A stretch of DNA of 64,000 bases from Pontiella desulfatans. Its GTDB lineage: Bacteria > Verrucomicrobiota > Kiritimatiellia > Kiritimatiellales > Pontiellaceae. Position numbers and translations under genes: made by a program. Below are positions 28,846-37,089 of this stretch, one piece after another. Numbering within the stretch: position 1 is the first letter of the stretch; each line of letters opens with the position of its first letter. The DNA is taken from contig NZ_CAAHFG010000001.1 of assembly GCF_900890425.1 (NCBI RefSeq), positions 2,232,001-2,296,000 on the forward strand. Direction: 5' to 3'. Under the pieces are notes generated by a model. That model saw nothing but the letters and a program-made list of their open reading frames with translations. It did no database searches and had not been told where the DNA came from.

Positions 28846-31800
28846 TATACCCGGACCTCAACATTGAGCTTTTCAATGGCTCCGGTGCGGGTGAAGATTT
28901 CCGAGCTTACAGATTGGTTAAGCACAAGACCATCCACTTCAATCGTCTCGCCCGTGGCGCGCTTTACGCAGATACGATCCGTATCACCCTCACGAATTTC
29001 AACGGGGACGGTGCAAAACGTGAAGCAAACATCGCTCTCGCTTGAAAGGAATGGATCGAAGCCCAGACAGCCGTTTTCGACGCGGACGCCCAGCTCTGTC
29101 AGACGGGAGATAAAGTCCTCCTTCACTTGGCCCGTAAGGCCGGGCTGCTGAGCACCCATCATGGACGGCGTATGCGAATAGGGATCGGTCGGGAACGCCC
29201 CCTGTTCCTGCACGCTCTTGTAGGCGCCGATGCCCTGCCGGATGTCATAGTAACAATCCAGCAGAGGCTCGATATGGGTGCTTCCTTTGGCCCTGATGCA
29301 GGTTTCCTGAACAGCAAGCAGCAGTTTCGAAACCATGTGCCAGTAGATCGAGCCCAGCCCTTCGTATTTAAAGAATGTTCCGGAGCGGCCGGTGAACGAC
29401 TGATGGTCAAAAACCTGTTCATAGGTTTCGAGCCATTTATCGCGGTCCTTTCCTGACATCCCTGCCTTCTTAAGCTCCTCATCCAGCATGGCCGCATTGC
29501 GGAATTCCGGATTGAAATGCAGCACACCGTTGCTGTCGAGTTTGGCAATGCCCGGACAGGCCTCTTCGGCATCCGGGATGCAGTTCTTTTCCATGAAGCG
29601 CTGCAGCGTGCGATTGGGATAGAGGATATAGCTATGCTGGTCTTCCCGGTAGAGCGAGCTGGTCCGCAGCGCCTTGAGCACATCGAGGCTTTCCTCAGCA
29701 TCCAGTTTACCGGAAGAGAGCACGGCCACCTGCCCTTCCAGCATTTCGTAGAGATGGCGAACCGATATCCCGCCATCCGCTTCCACCTTCATCAGGTTGT
29801 AGGCATGGTACAGCCCGTCATCGCGCCGATTGACCGCAATGGTCTGATCCATATAGGCCAGCGAAAGCTTCATGAATGCGACAATATCCGCAACCGGCAA
29901 GCTCGTTTTTTGTCCCGAGAACCCGTCATTGTATATCGCTTTGCGGTAGTGGTCGCCAGCGCCGCCCAAAAGATCGAGCACCTCGCGGCGCGGCGCGGCG
30001 GAAAAGCCGTTCGGCAGCAGGCCGGCGTGCCGCTGCAAGGCGGCAAACATGGCACGGAACTGCTGTTCCACTTCGGTCGAAACCGCAAAATCTTCCTGCC
30101 CGCAACCGTCGAAAAGTTTGATGCAGAAATCGAGATAGCGGCGCATGTAGCAAAGCGTCACCATCGAAACCCCGTATCCGACCAGCGCATTGTTGGCGTC
30201 GTTCCATTCCGGCCGCTGGGTATTCATCCAGATACCGGCTTCCGGAATAAAGTTCGAGAGCTTGGCCAGCAAAGGCACAAGCAGTTTCTCGGTCAGGTTG
30301 ACGCGGTAGATGCCATCTCCCTTTAAATAAACCAGCTTGCCGTCGGAGCCGATGGTTTTACTCAGCGCCAGAATCGCGGCATGGGCATCATGGTCGAACT
30401 CGATGCTTTCGCACGGGTCGGCCAGCAGCGAATCGTAGGATTTTATGCTGTACGGCACATTCGCATAGACATAGATTTCCTTAGAGAGCATCTCCTTCAG
30501 GTTGCCGGGATGGTACGCCTCGGATTGTTCGAGCAGCTTGAGCAGGTAGATGATCTGGTGGTCGCCCCAGTAGCCGATATAGGACCACGGATCATTGGGG
30601 TCATGCACTTCCCAGTCCATGCCGTCGCGTGTGATGCGGTAGGGATTGTAGCCGTCGGCCGTGGATGCGTTGACAAACTTGCTGATTATGCTTTCGAAAA
30701 ATCCGGGGTAGGAAATGCCCAGCGCTTCCCAGTTCTGGAAAATATCGCGCCAGTTGCCCTCGTAGGACAGCTTCTTCGAACCGTCCGGGTTGCGCGTTTC
30801 GATCGAAAACTGGTTCCACGGACGGCTTGGATCGCCGTGGCGACGGCTGAAGGTCAGCGGCATATATTCCAGATAGAGCCGCTCCATCTCGGGATGGCCC
30901 AGCCCCCGGAAAAAAGTGAGTCCTTCCTGATATTGGAAGGTATCCGGCAACGCGTCGAGCGTCAGCTTTTCCGCAACGAGTCCGTTGGCCGAAGAGATGA
31001 AGTCAAGCAAGTCGGTTTTGCTGACCGAGTAGCCGTTGTCGAAAATGCCGCCGCGCATGACGTTGAAGAGCGTATTGGCAAAATGGCGCGCGGTCTGAAG
31101 CGGGTTTCCGCCCGTCTGGATGCCGTCGGCCGCGGCAACGATCGAGCACAGGTTTTCCGTGCCCTGCTCCACATCGGCCAGCAGCTCGTCCGCATCGGGC
31201 CGTTTAAGCTCAAGCGCGGCAATATCGCAGGCATCCTGATCGACCTCGGCCACGATAACCCATTCCTTGCTGTCGCTGGCGGGCAGTTCAACTTGCGACT
31301 GCACAAAATAGGCTCCGCGCACGCCGCGCATATCCGTCTCCTGCTCGATGGTTTCTCCTCGGCGGAAACGTTCCAGTTGGCCCGTGCTGAGCAAGCAGAC
31401 CGGCTGGTCCAGCCCCATCGACCAAACGGTGTTGGCGGTGAGCGACTCACTGGGTTCGGCGCGGTCGACCGGCACCGAACTGAGCGCATAGATGCCGATG
31501 CCGCTCTCAGGCAGCAGTTCGCTCTTTTTGTAGGCATCGACCAGCGTGCTATATACATTCTGCATATTGCGATCAACGTTCGCCGGCAGCAGGTTTTGCA
31601 GGCCATCGACAAAGCGGCAGCGGACCGGCGCCCCGCCAAGATTCGCCAGCGTGGCCTTGCGCACAAAGCCGAAGCGGTCACTCGACATCCACACATAGCT
31701 GAACGAAAGCTTTAACGTGCGGTTGACCTCCTCGAAGACCAGCTTATTTCCCGGCACATTCTTATAGATGTTGCGTTCGACGTCATAGACCCCGTCATAG

Positions 31801-32144
31801 CGGCTGGAAAACGGCTCCCACAGGTTTTCGCCCGCCTCGCCTTCCACCAGGACGACGGTCTTGGAGCCGGTCTGTTCCGCCGCGTCCTGCACCTGGTCCT
31901 CGGTATAGTATGGGAACAGCGCACTTTCGGGATTGCGCCGACCGCAGGTAAGCGCACCGTTGCTGGAGATGAACATCCAGTGGTTGGAATCGCTGACGAC
32001 GCTGATGAAAAACGGAGCCATCCGGTCGTGGTTCCGGATACGGTAGAACTGCTCCCCATCGAGTTCGGTGTATCCACCATTCACTTTTGCGTCGGACGAG
32101 TACAACTCACAGTCACCCACCCATACTTTTTTCTTCTCGGTCAT
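28845..32144 (-). CDS. Beta-glucan phosphorylase of the GH94/GH149/GH161 type
   Basis: 1,099 residues from ATG 32144; an in-frame TTG at 32165 is less likely. There is no signal peptide, so it is cytoplasmic. Residues 20-330 form a beta-sandwich (GGYTELDGEQFYRIRNHDRM) and an (alpha/alpha)6 barrel follows with YEGNWRDIFQNWEALG holding the probable catalytic Asp, and WSYIGYWGDHQIIYLL. Length over 1,000 residues and these motifs fit beta-1,3-oligoglucan phosphorylases (GH149 or GH161) better than the 800-residue GH94 enzymes. With the GH16 and the symporter it implies phosphorolysis of imported laminari-oligosaccharides to glucose 1-phosphate. Confidence 0.8.
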   Translation of the reverse strand: MTEKKKVWVGDCELYSSDAKVNGGYTELDGEQFYRIRNHDRMAPFFISVVSDSNHWMFISSNGALTCGRRNPESALFPYYTEDQVQDAAEQTGSKTVVLVEGEAGENLWEPFSSRYDGVYDVERNIYKNVPGNKLVFEEVNRTLKLSFSYVWMSSDRFGFVRKATLANLGGAPVRCRFVDGLQNLLPANVDRNMQNVYSTLVDAYKKSELLPESGIGIYALSSVPVDRAEPSESLTANTVWSMGLDQPVCLLSTGQLERFRRGETIEQETDMRGVRGAYFVQSQVELPASDSKEWVIVAEVDQDACDIAALELKRPDADELLADVEQGTENLCSIVAAADGIQTGGNPLQTARHFANTLFNVMRGGIFDNGYSVSKTDLLDFISSANGLVAEKLTLDALPDTFQYQEGLTFFRGLGHPEMERLYLEYMPLTFSRRHGDPSRPWNQFSIETRNPDGSKKLSYEGNWRDIFQNWEALGISYPGFFESIISKFVNASTADGYNPYRITRDGMDWEVHDPNDPWSYIGYWGDHQIIYLLKLLEQSEAYHPGNLKEMLSKEIYVYANVPYSIKSYDSLLADPCESIEFDHDAHAAILALSKTIGSDGKLVYLKGDGIYRVNLTEKLLVPLLAKLSNFIPEAGIWMNTQRPEWNDANNALVGYGVSMVTLCYMRRYLDFCIKLFDGCGQEDFAVSTEVEQQFRAMFAALQRHAGLLPNGFSAAPRREVLDLLGGAGDHYRKAIYNDGFSGQKTSLPVADIVAFMKLSLAYMDQTIAVNRRDDGLYHAYNLMKVEADGGISVRHLYEMLEGQVAVLSSGKLDAEESLDVLKALRTSSLYREDQHSYILYPNRTLQRFMEKNCIPDAEEACPGIAKLDSNGVLHFNPEFRNAAMLDEELKKAGMSGKDRDKWLETYEQVFDHQSFTGRSGTFFKYEGLGSIYWHMVSKLLLAVQETCIRAKGSTHIEPLLDCYYDIRQGIGAYKSVQEQGAFPTDPYSHTPSMMGAQQPGLTGQVKEDFISRLTELGVRVENGCLGFDPFLSSESDVCFTFCTVPVEIREGDTDRICVKRATGETIEVDGLVLNQSVSSEIFTRTGAIEKLNVEVRV

Positions 32145-32154
32145 GTTTTTCCCA

Positions 32155-32226
32155 CTAACTCTCAAATATGATCGACGACCTCAATACTCCCGCAGCAGCC
32201 CAAACCACATCTCTTTTGCTTTTCAT
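32155..32226 (-). CDS. Possible 23-residue leader peptide
   Basis: ATG at 32226 with AAGGA nine bases upstream opens a short frame (MKSKRDVVWAAAGVLRSSII, three more residues) that stops 10 bp before the phosphorylase start. The close stop-to-start spacing could couple translation. It may be chance; no attenuator structure is evident. Confidence 0.3.
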   Translation of the reverse strand: MKSKRDVVWAAAGVLRSSIIFES

Positions 32227-32469
32227 AACAGTAAATCCTTAGCGGACGCCAAGGCGATGCGAACAGGCGTTTTCCCAACCCTTCGGCGCCTTCTGCTCCC
32301 GGAGGTTTTCGCCCGGGATCGAAGGCCGGTTTTTGATAAACGCGACTGCGTTGAAGATCCTGAATCAAGAATCGACAAAGCAGCCGCCTTGGATGCTGGC
32401 TTCATTGAGTCGGTTCCGATTCATTTGCTGAAGGGCAATTGGAATCGCCCTTCAGCCTGATTCAGGAAC
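32227..32469. promoter_or_regulatory. Gap upstream of the glucan operon, with hairpin
   Basis: This region should contain the promoter of the beta-glucan operon, but no clear -35/-10 pair is visible. CTGAAGGGC-AATTGGAATC-GCCCTTCAG (32428-32455) is a perfect 9-bp hairpin lying 15 bp after the stop of the minus-strand metzincin gene. It lacks a T-run, so it is at best an RNA-stabilising or rho-assisted end. Confidence 0.45.
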
Positions 32470-34986
32470 CTACTGCCATGCTCGCAGGCGCCCAAAGAGA
32501 GCTCCGCCAGGCGCGTGTTCGTCCGAAATGCCAACGCGAACACGGTCAACTCCGGTTCCGAAGAAGTCATCATCAACCTCGATCGTTGTTCCGCTGAGGC
32601 CGTTCGTCACAAGAGTCCAACCCCCGTACCTGAGGCCCGTTGCAAACTCTACGCCCGCTTCGACGGAGCCTATGGAGCCGTCCCAGCGCCGGTAGATGAT
32701 AACAAGTTCGCCCGGGATCTCATCGTTGTAAGTCGGCTCCAATCCGGAGGCATCCGCCATTCCGTTTGTCGCACCGTAAAGGTAAGCCAGTCCGTTGGCG
32801 ACCCCATCGCCATTCGCGTCGTCCCCAAAGGCGGCATCCGCAACATCCAGGTCGGCAGCCCACTTTTCATAAGTAAAGGCGGGCGGTTCATCCAGCACGG
32901 CGATTTTACCATTCACGGCCAACAAGTTATCCCAGTACAGCCCTGGCGCCGGCTGGGCAGGTTCGATGCTCCAGTCGCCCCCTCCGGAGAGCGCCTGATC
33001 GAAAACGGCGAATTCCTGCCCCGCCGCATAGGGAATTCCGATGTTTTCCACGCTCAGCGTGCCGGCATTGCTCACGCTGTATGTCCCGGTCAGACTCACC
33101 CAGGCGGAAGCCGGGAGGGCTCCGGGATCAACCGCGATATCCACATCAAGCCAGCCGTCACCGTACACGGATCCGGAATTAGAGATCGGACCTCTCGGAG
33201 CGAGGGTCAGGACTTTGCCGTTCAGGTTAACGGACATTGCCATGCTCAACTGTGACTGAGACGAAACCTGCCACACCTGGTTGGACTGCAACACAATCTC
33301 TCCACCCCCGCCGATGGTCAGGCTATGGGTTGTATTTGAAAGATTAATCCCTCCTTCGTAAATGTTCAGCGTACCGGTGATGGGATCCATGGTGACATCC
33401 CGAGTCAGGCTCTCTTCCAGACGGATCTGGTTCATGTCTTTGGTTCCGCTGAGGGACGGATTGTTGTCTCCCGTGAAGGCAGAACTAAAGGCCACCACAG
33501 TGATCGGAGAGTTGACCTGCGAGCCGTCCCAGTTCCCTGATCTGTACCATTCGGCACCGTCGCTCGCACCCCCAGTCCACTGAACGCTTACTAAGCCATC
33601 CACCGAAACCGCGACGTCCTTGCTCAGGGTCGCGGTTCCGCCCTTCATGTCCGATACGACAACTTCAACCGTGTAGATCCCGGGTTCATCCCAGGTTTTC
33701 GTCAAGACGTTCGAACTGGTGTTGTAAGGTTCGAGCTTGTCGCTGGTCTCCCACATGCAGGCCACTTCGTCGCCATCCGGATCGTTTGGCGCAACGGTGA
33801 TGGACAGGGGCACGCCGGGCTTGCAGGAGAGCGGAACATCCCATGTCGGCGACGGAGCCGCATTGCCGCTAAAGTCGCCCCGGTTGATCCGCACATCGAT
33901 GTATTCGTTGGGCGCATCGCCGCCCCGCCCGAGGTTGGTGATGTAAACCAGTCCGACATCGTCGGCATAGGTTTCTCCCGGCTGCAGAGCCTGGTCATCG
34001 AATGCTTTCGATGTCCCCGGATGCATATCGAGGCTGACCGTGCTCCCGGTTCTGTCGCTTGGATCGTTGACATCTCCGCGATCCCAATAGAAAACCAGGC
34101 CTTGACGCATGGCATGATTCATTCCATCGCCCTTGTTGTTATCGGGATTATTTACGTATTGGTTCTCCCAGAGACGCGAGCGGAATCCGATCCAGAAATC
34201 CGTGCTGGTGCCTCTATCCTTCCGCCTTACCTGCAGCGCCCGCTTTGTGAGATTGGTGCTGATGTCAGGATCGTCGAACGAGTAGAGGCGCTTGGTATAA
34301 CTGCCGTCACTTGTGATACTGTAATAATCGGTGATCCAGCCGCGCGTTATCTTGTCAAACGGCTCCGGATCGATCGAGCCCGTCTTCATGAAATGCCAGG
34401 CATCCGGATCGGTCACAGTACCCGATAGCGGATTTTTCGTGGCGTCCGGCTGCATCCGCTGTTGATGCGACCAAGCAAAGGAGTGCCCGAATTCATGCAT
34501 CATGGCACCGCCGTTGCCTTTCAGCCAGACGCGGCTGCCGCCGACAGTCGACTTGTCTCCAGAGGAATGGGAGCCGTGGAAGAAGACGACAATACCATAG
34601 TTGGCCGGATCGTACCCCTGAGCCCCGGCCTTGTTCTCAGCGGCGGTGGCGAGCGTGGAGCCGGTATAGGAGCCCTTATTGTTCGGTAACGTGACCTCCA
34701 CCGTGTCATATTGGCTGAACTTCAGCTCGCGGTAAGAGAACCGCTCGAAATTACCCTTCGCCAGCTCGATCTTGTTGATAATCGTGCCAAGGCTGGGAGC
34801 GTCGTTGGAATCGGCGAATTTCACGCGGATGCCCAGCACTTTCACCCACCCCTTGCTTGGGGCAGCCTCGGCAGGTTCCATCATCGCACAAAGGAGGAGC
34901 ATTAACGACGCGGTCAGCCACCGGCGATGCGTGAACCGGAAAGCGCCGGCCAAAGTCCTGATTGCCAATATTGCCATTTTTTTCAT
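32470..34986 (-). CDS. Secreted metzincin-type metalloprotease with PKD-like domain
   Basis: Start set to ATG 34986 (AAGGA eight bases upstream), giving 838 residues. After a long signal peptide (ends EPAEA) comes a protease domain with zinc motif HEFGHSFAWSH (H164, E165, H168, H174) and a Met-turn near M200 (AWHFMKTG). A PKD-like Ig domain follows (PNDPDGDEVACMWETS to VEVVVSDMKGGTATL), then beta-helix-like sequence and a tail with ANGDGVANGLAYLYG. The HExGHxxxxxH pattern resembles M11/M12-type metzincins. A paralogue lies at 48665. The promoter carries the CCCGGG palindrome. Confidence 0.85.
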   Translation of the reverse strand: MKKMAILAIRTLAGAFRFTHRRWLTASLMLLLCAMMEPAEAAPSKGWVKVLGIRVKFADSNDAPSLGTIINKIELAKGNFERFSYRELKFSQYDTVEVTLPNNKGSYTGSTLATAAENKAGAQGYDPANYGIVVFFHGSHSSGDKSTVGGSRVWLKGNGGAMMHEFGHSFAWSHQQRMQPDATKNPLSGTVTDPDAWHFMKTGSIDPEPFDKITRGWITDYYSITSDGSYTKRLYSFDDPDISTNLTKRALQVRRKDRGTSTDFWIGFRSRLWENQYVNNPDNNKGDGMNHAMRQGLVFYWDRGDVNDPSDRTGSTVSLDMHPGTSKAFDDQALQPGETYADDVGLVYITNLGRGGDAPNEYIDVRINRGDFSGNAAPSPTWDVPLSCKPGVPLSITVAPNDPDGDEVACMWETSDKLEPYNTSSNVLTKTWDEPGIYTVEVVVSDMKGGTATLSKDVAVSVDGLVSVQWTGGASDGAEWYRSGNWDGSQVNSPITVVAFSSAFTGDNNPSLSGTKDMNQIRLEESLTRDVTMDPITGTLNIYEGGINLSNTTHSLTIGGGGEIVLQSNQVWQVSSQSQLSMAMSVNLNGKVLTLAPRGPISNSGSVYGDGWLDVDIAVDPGALPASAWVSLTGTYSVSNAGTLSVENIGIPYAAGQEFAVFDQALSGGGDWSIEPAQPAPGLYWDNLLAVNGKIAVLDEPPAFTYEKWAADLDVADAAFGDDANGDGVANGLAYLYGATNGMADASGLEPTYNDEIPGELVIIYRRWDGSIGSVEAGVEFATGLRYGGWTLVTNGLSGTTIEVDDDFFGTGVDRVRVGISDEHAPGGALFGRLRAWQ

Positions 34987-35449
34987 TTTTAATTCCTTTC
35001 TATGACTAATTGAGTTTGAACATCTGTTTTTCAAAAACCTTCGGTTCATCACAAGAAATACAGCTCGTTATGCGCGAATACATTTATTCTGGAACCACAT
35101 CTCGCCCAAGCGAAGCCTATTTAGATCGACGCAAAACATTCTACCCAACTATCCCGGGTTATCAAGCTTTGAGTTTGTCTTTTTTTTCCCTGCAATCGTT
35201 CCCTTTTCGGCGGATTTCCTTGGTTTCTTCCATTCCCACTTCTTGCCATTATGCGTTCCTTAGAGATCTATCCCGAGTCTCTTCGACAACGTATTTCCGA
35301 GTTTAGATTTTAAATTCCCCGGGACTCCCTGGCCATTTTGGCTACGGAGCCTGTGCCTCCGGCGGTCTGCTCGATCCGTCCAGGATTCGTTTGAAGCTTC
35401 CGCGGCCCGCCGGGAACTTTCTCCCAGCTACATGTCATGCCTGACGTGC
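34987..35449. other. Non-coding stretch upstream of the metzincin gene
   Basis: No gene supported. It holds the metzincin promoter/operator (listed separately, 35138-35165). A long pyrimidine-rich stretch lies upstream of it (about 35175-35280). Confidence 0.5.
35138..35165 (-). promoter_or_regulatory. Metzincin promoter with CCCGGG palindrome in the spacer
   Basis: On the minus strand: TTGATA (35165-35160), 16-bp spacer, TAGAAT (35143-35138). The spacer begins ACCCGGGATAG, so the palindrome CTATCCCGGGTTAT (35149-35162) overlaps the end of the -35 and the spacer. The start codon is about 150 bp downstream. Confidence 0.65.
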
Positions 35450-35490
35450 AAAAAAAAACGGCTTGCGGAACGACCAGCCCGCAAACCGTT
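35450..35490 (-). terminator. Rho-independent terminator of the PEP-CTERM gene
   Basis: On the minus strand AACGGTTTGCGG pairs with CCGCAAGCCGTT (one mismatch) around a 10-nt loop, followed by a run of nine or more T. It lies 20 bp after the stop codon. Confidence 0.9.
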
Positions 35491-35510
35491 AATATAAACC
35501 GCGAAAGGAA

Positions 35511-36332
35511 TTAGTTCTGCAAGCGACGACGGAAGAACAGGAGCACGCCCCCCGCCACACCAATCAATCCCAAGGCGGCCGGTTCCGGGATAACCGTTAC
35601 AGAATCCAATTTGATTCTTGTGCTGTCTCCTCCGGTGTCAGTTCCGGTTCTATAACCTGTTCCGACACTGACATCTCCAGTGAAAAATGTGTTTTTAGTC
35701 GAACCAGTGCCGTCGTTAAAGTTGGCAGTTGAATTATGCCCGGCGCCAGTACCCGACCAATCTATGTTCCAGTTACCTTGCCCGCTGTTACCATCTGGAT
35801 TAATGCTAAGGCTAAGTGTGAAGTTTTTGCTGAGGTCAAGGTTTGTGTTGGTCCAATCCTTCAAGAGATATTCTTTAGTACCGCCAGCTTTACCAATTAT
35901 CTTATACTTATGCTCGCCTTGAGCATCTTTGTAATCATTGTCCACTATAACCATTATACCGCCCGTCATGCCAGGAGTCGTCAGGGCACCGTTCCCTAGG
36001 AAAAATGACGCGTAATTGGCTTTATTTAAATAACCAATCCCCTTCGTTACAAACGTAGCCGTCACACCCTCACCCGCCAGAGCGTCGAATTTATCCTTCG
36101 AATGGATACCGACGCTTTTCGCTGCGGTTGCGGTGTCATAGATATCAAGCTGACCGCTGGATTCCACATATTTCAAATTTGTACCCGTATCAAACTTGTA
36201 AAAACCGGTACCATCTCCCCATTGGTTTGATCCAACGTCACCATCATTAAAATTATCGCTGATGATCGACGCTCCGGCGGTAAGTACCACCGCATTGATC
36301 ACGGCCATAAGGATCATCATTTTTTTATTCAT
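35511..36332 (-). CDS. PEP-CTERM sorted secreted protein
   Basis: Start at 36332 has GGAG eight bases upstream, giving 273 residues. Signal peptide MNKKMMILMAVINAVVLTAG, then a beta-rich body (IISDNFNDGDVGSNQWGDG, GGIMVIVDNDYKDAQGEHKY) that resembles a concanavalin/LamG-type fold. It ends with IPEPAALGLIGVAGG, a hydrophobic helix and FFRRRLQN, which is the tripartite PEP-CTERM signal processed by exosortase. Body function unknown; glycan binding is plausible. It has its own promoter/operator and terminator, so it is monocistronic. Confidence 0.85.
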   Translation of the reverse strand: MNKKMMILMAVINAVVLTAGASIISDNFNDGDVGSNQWGDGTGFYKFDTGTNLKYVESSGQLDIYDTATAAKSVGIHSKDKFDALAGEGVTATFVTKGIGYLNKANYASFFLGNGALTTPGMTGGIMVIVDNDYKDAQGEHKYKIIGKAGGTKEYLLKDWTNTNLDLSKNFTLSLSINPDGNSGQGNWNIDWSGTGAGHNSTANFNDGTGSTKNTFFTGDVSVGTGYRTGTDTGGDSTRIKLDSVTVIPEPAALGLIGVAGGVLLFFRRRLQN

Positions 36333-36417
36333 ACCACTTCTCCTTTTCTCTCTATTTTTTGCTACACACAAAAAACCAGCACACCATCGCGCTAGTCTCT
36401 TTCTTGATTGTGGTAGC

Positions 36418-36445
36418 ACCATACCGTACTATCCCGGGATAGCAA
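36418..36445 (-). promoter_or_regulatory. PEP-CTERM gene promoter with perfect CTATCCCGGGATAG palindrome
   Basis: On the minus strand TTGCTA (36445-36440), 16-bp spacer beginning TCCCGGGATAG, TATGGT (36423-36418). The palindrome (36429-36442) is perfect over 14 bp with a central CG step. Register and spacer length equal those of the metzincin promoter. Confidence 0.65.
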
Positions 36446-36612
36446 GCATTTGTTTTAGTTTTATTTCGCTCAATTGACTCCAGCTCGCCCGGAAAAGGTG
36501 TCCGTCCTATAAATTAGTCGGCACGGCAAAAGTCCTTTGAGTCAATGTTTGCAGACCGGATAACCATCCAACCGGGCCGACCACCGACCATGAAATATAG
36601 ATTTAACGCCTG

Positions 36613-36626
36613 TTACCCCGGGCTAT
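36613..36626. promoter_or_regulatory. Second CCCGGG palindrome variant upstream of the PEP-CTERM gene
   Basis: TTACCCCGGGCTAT, a degenerate member of the palindrome family, about 180 bp upstream of the perfect copy. On the minus strand AAGATA and TTAAAT flank it with a 17-bp spacer, a weak promoter-like arrangement. Confidence 0.45.
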
Positions 36627-36639
36627 CTTGGTGCTATTT

Positions 36640-37089
36640 TTAGAAATCATGAAAAAGAAGCGTAATGATTTGTTTGAGAACATTACAGGTGTTGACCTTC
36701 CGCGTTTATCATGCAGTTTTGCTCGGATTGTAAACGTCAGTTGAAAAATGCGGCGGTCGGCGGCTCGACAGTGCAGCACTTTTCCGTTAATTACCCGCAC
36801 CCTTGCGGAAGTCAAATGTATGCATCTTTTCGATTATCCCATTGACAGGGTCTATGCCGATTGTTCGCGAGTAGCTTTCCGGCGGGAGAGTGTCCAGTCG
36901 GCGGCTTCGGATTGTTTCATCGATGGCAGGCCCGAAACAGGCAGTTGACCAGTACGTCGTCGCCGTCCCCTTTTCCCAAAGCGAGGTCCACCGCAAAAAC
37001 GATGTTACCCATGCCGGAGCAGTACGGCATAAAAGGGTTCCCAGTACAGTGCCGTCAACGCCCTGCCCCGACAGCAATGGAAGCAGACG
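36640..37089. other. Unassigned stretch, possibly decayed coding DNA
   Basis: No intact gene. A minus-strand open segment at 36787-37077 and overlapping frames give locally protein-like strings (FAVDLALGKGDGDD in one frame, IGIDPVNGIIEKMHTFDF in another). This suggests a frameshifted remnant, but I cannot name a family. Confidence 0.3.

Noticed and set aside
30381-31715. A 444-codon open frame on the plus strand
   Set aside because: Antisense to the phosphorylase; long antisense frames are expected in GC-rich genes and no SD or family match is visible.
32300-32320. TCGCCCGGGATCG as another member of the CCCGGG palindrome family
   Set aside because: Flanks lack the TA positions (CTA/TAG) shared by the other sites and no promoter elements align with it.
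35010-35306. 98-codon frame upstream of the metzincin gene
   Set aside because: Overlaps the metzincin promoter region, lacks SD and has no protein-like features.
36787-37077. 96-codon frame between the PEP-CTERM and Tat-sulfatase genes
   Set aside because: Protein-like strings switch between frames and no start or family is clear; reported only as possible decayed DNA.
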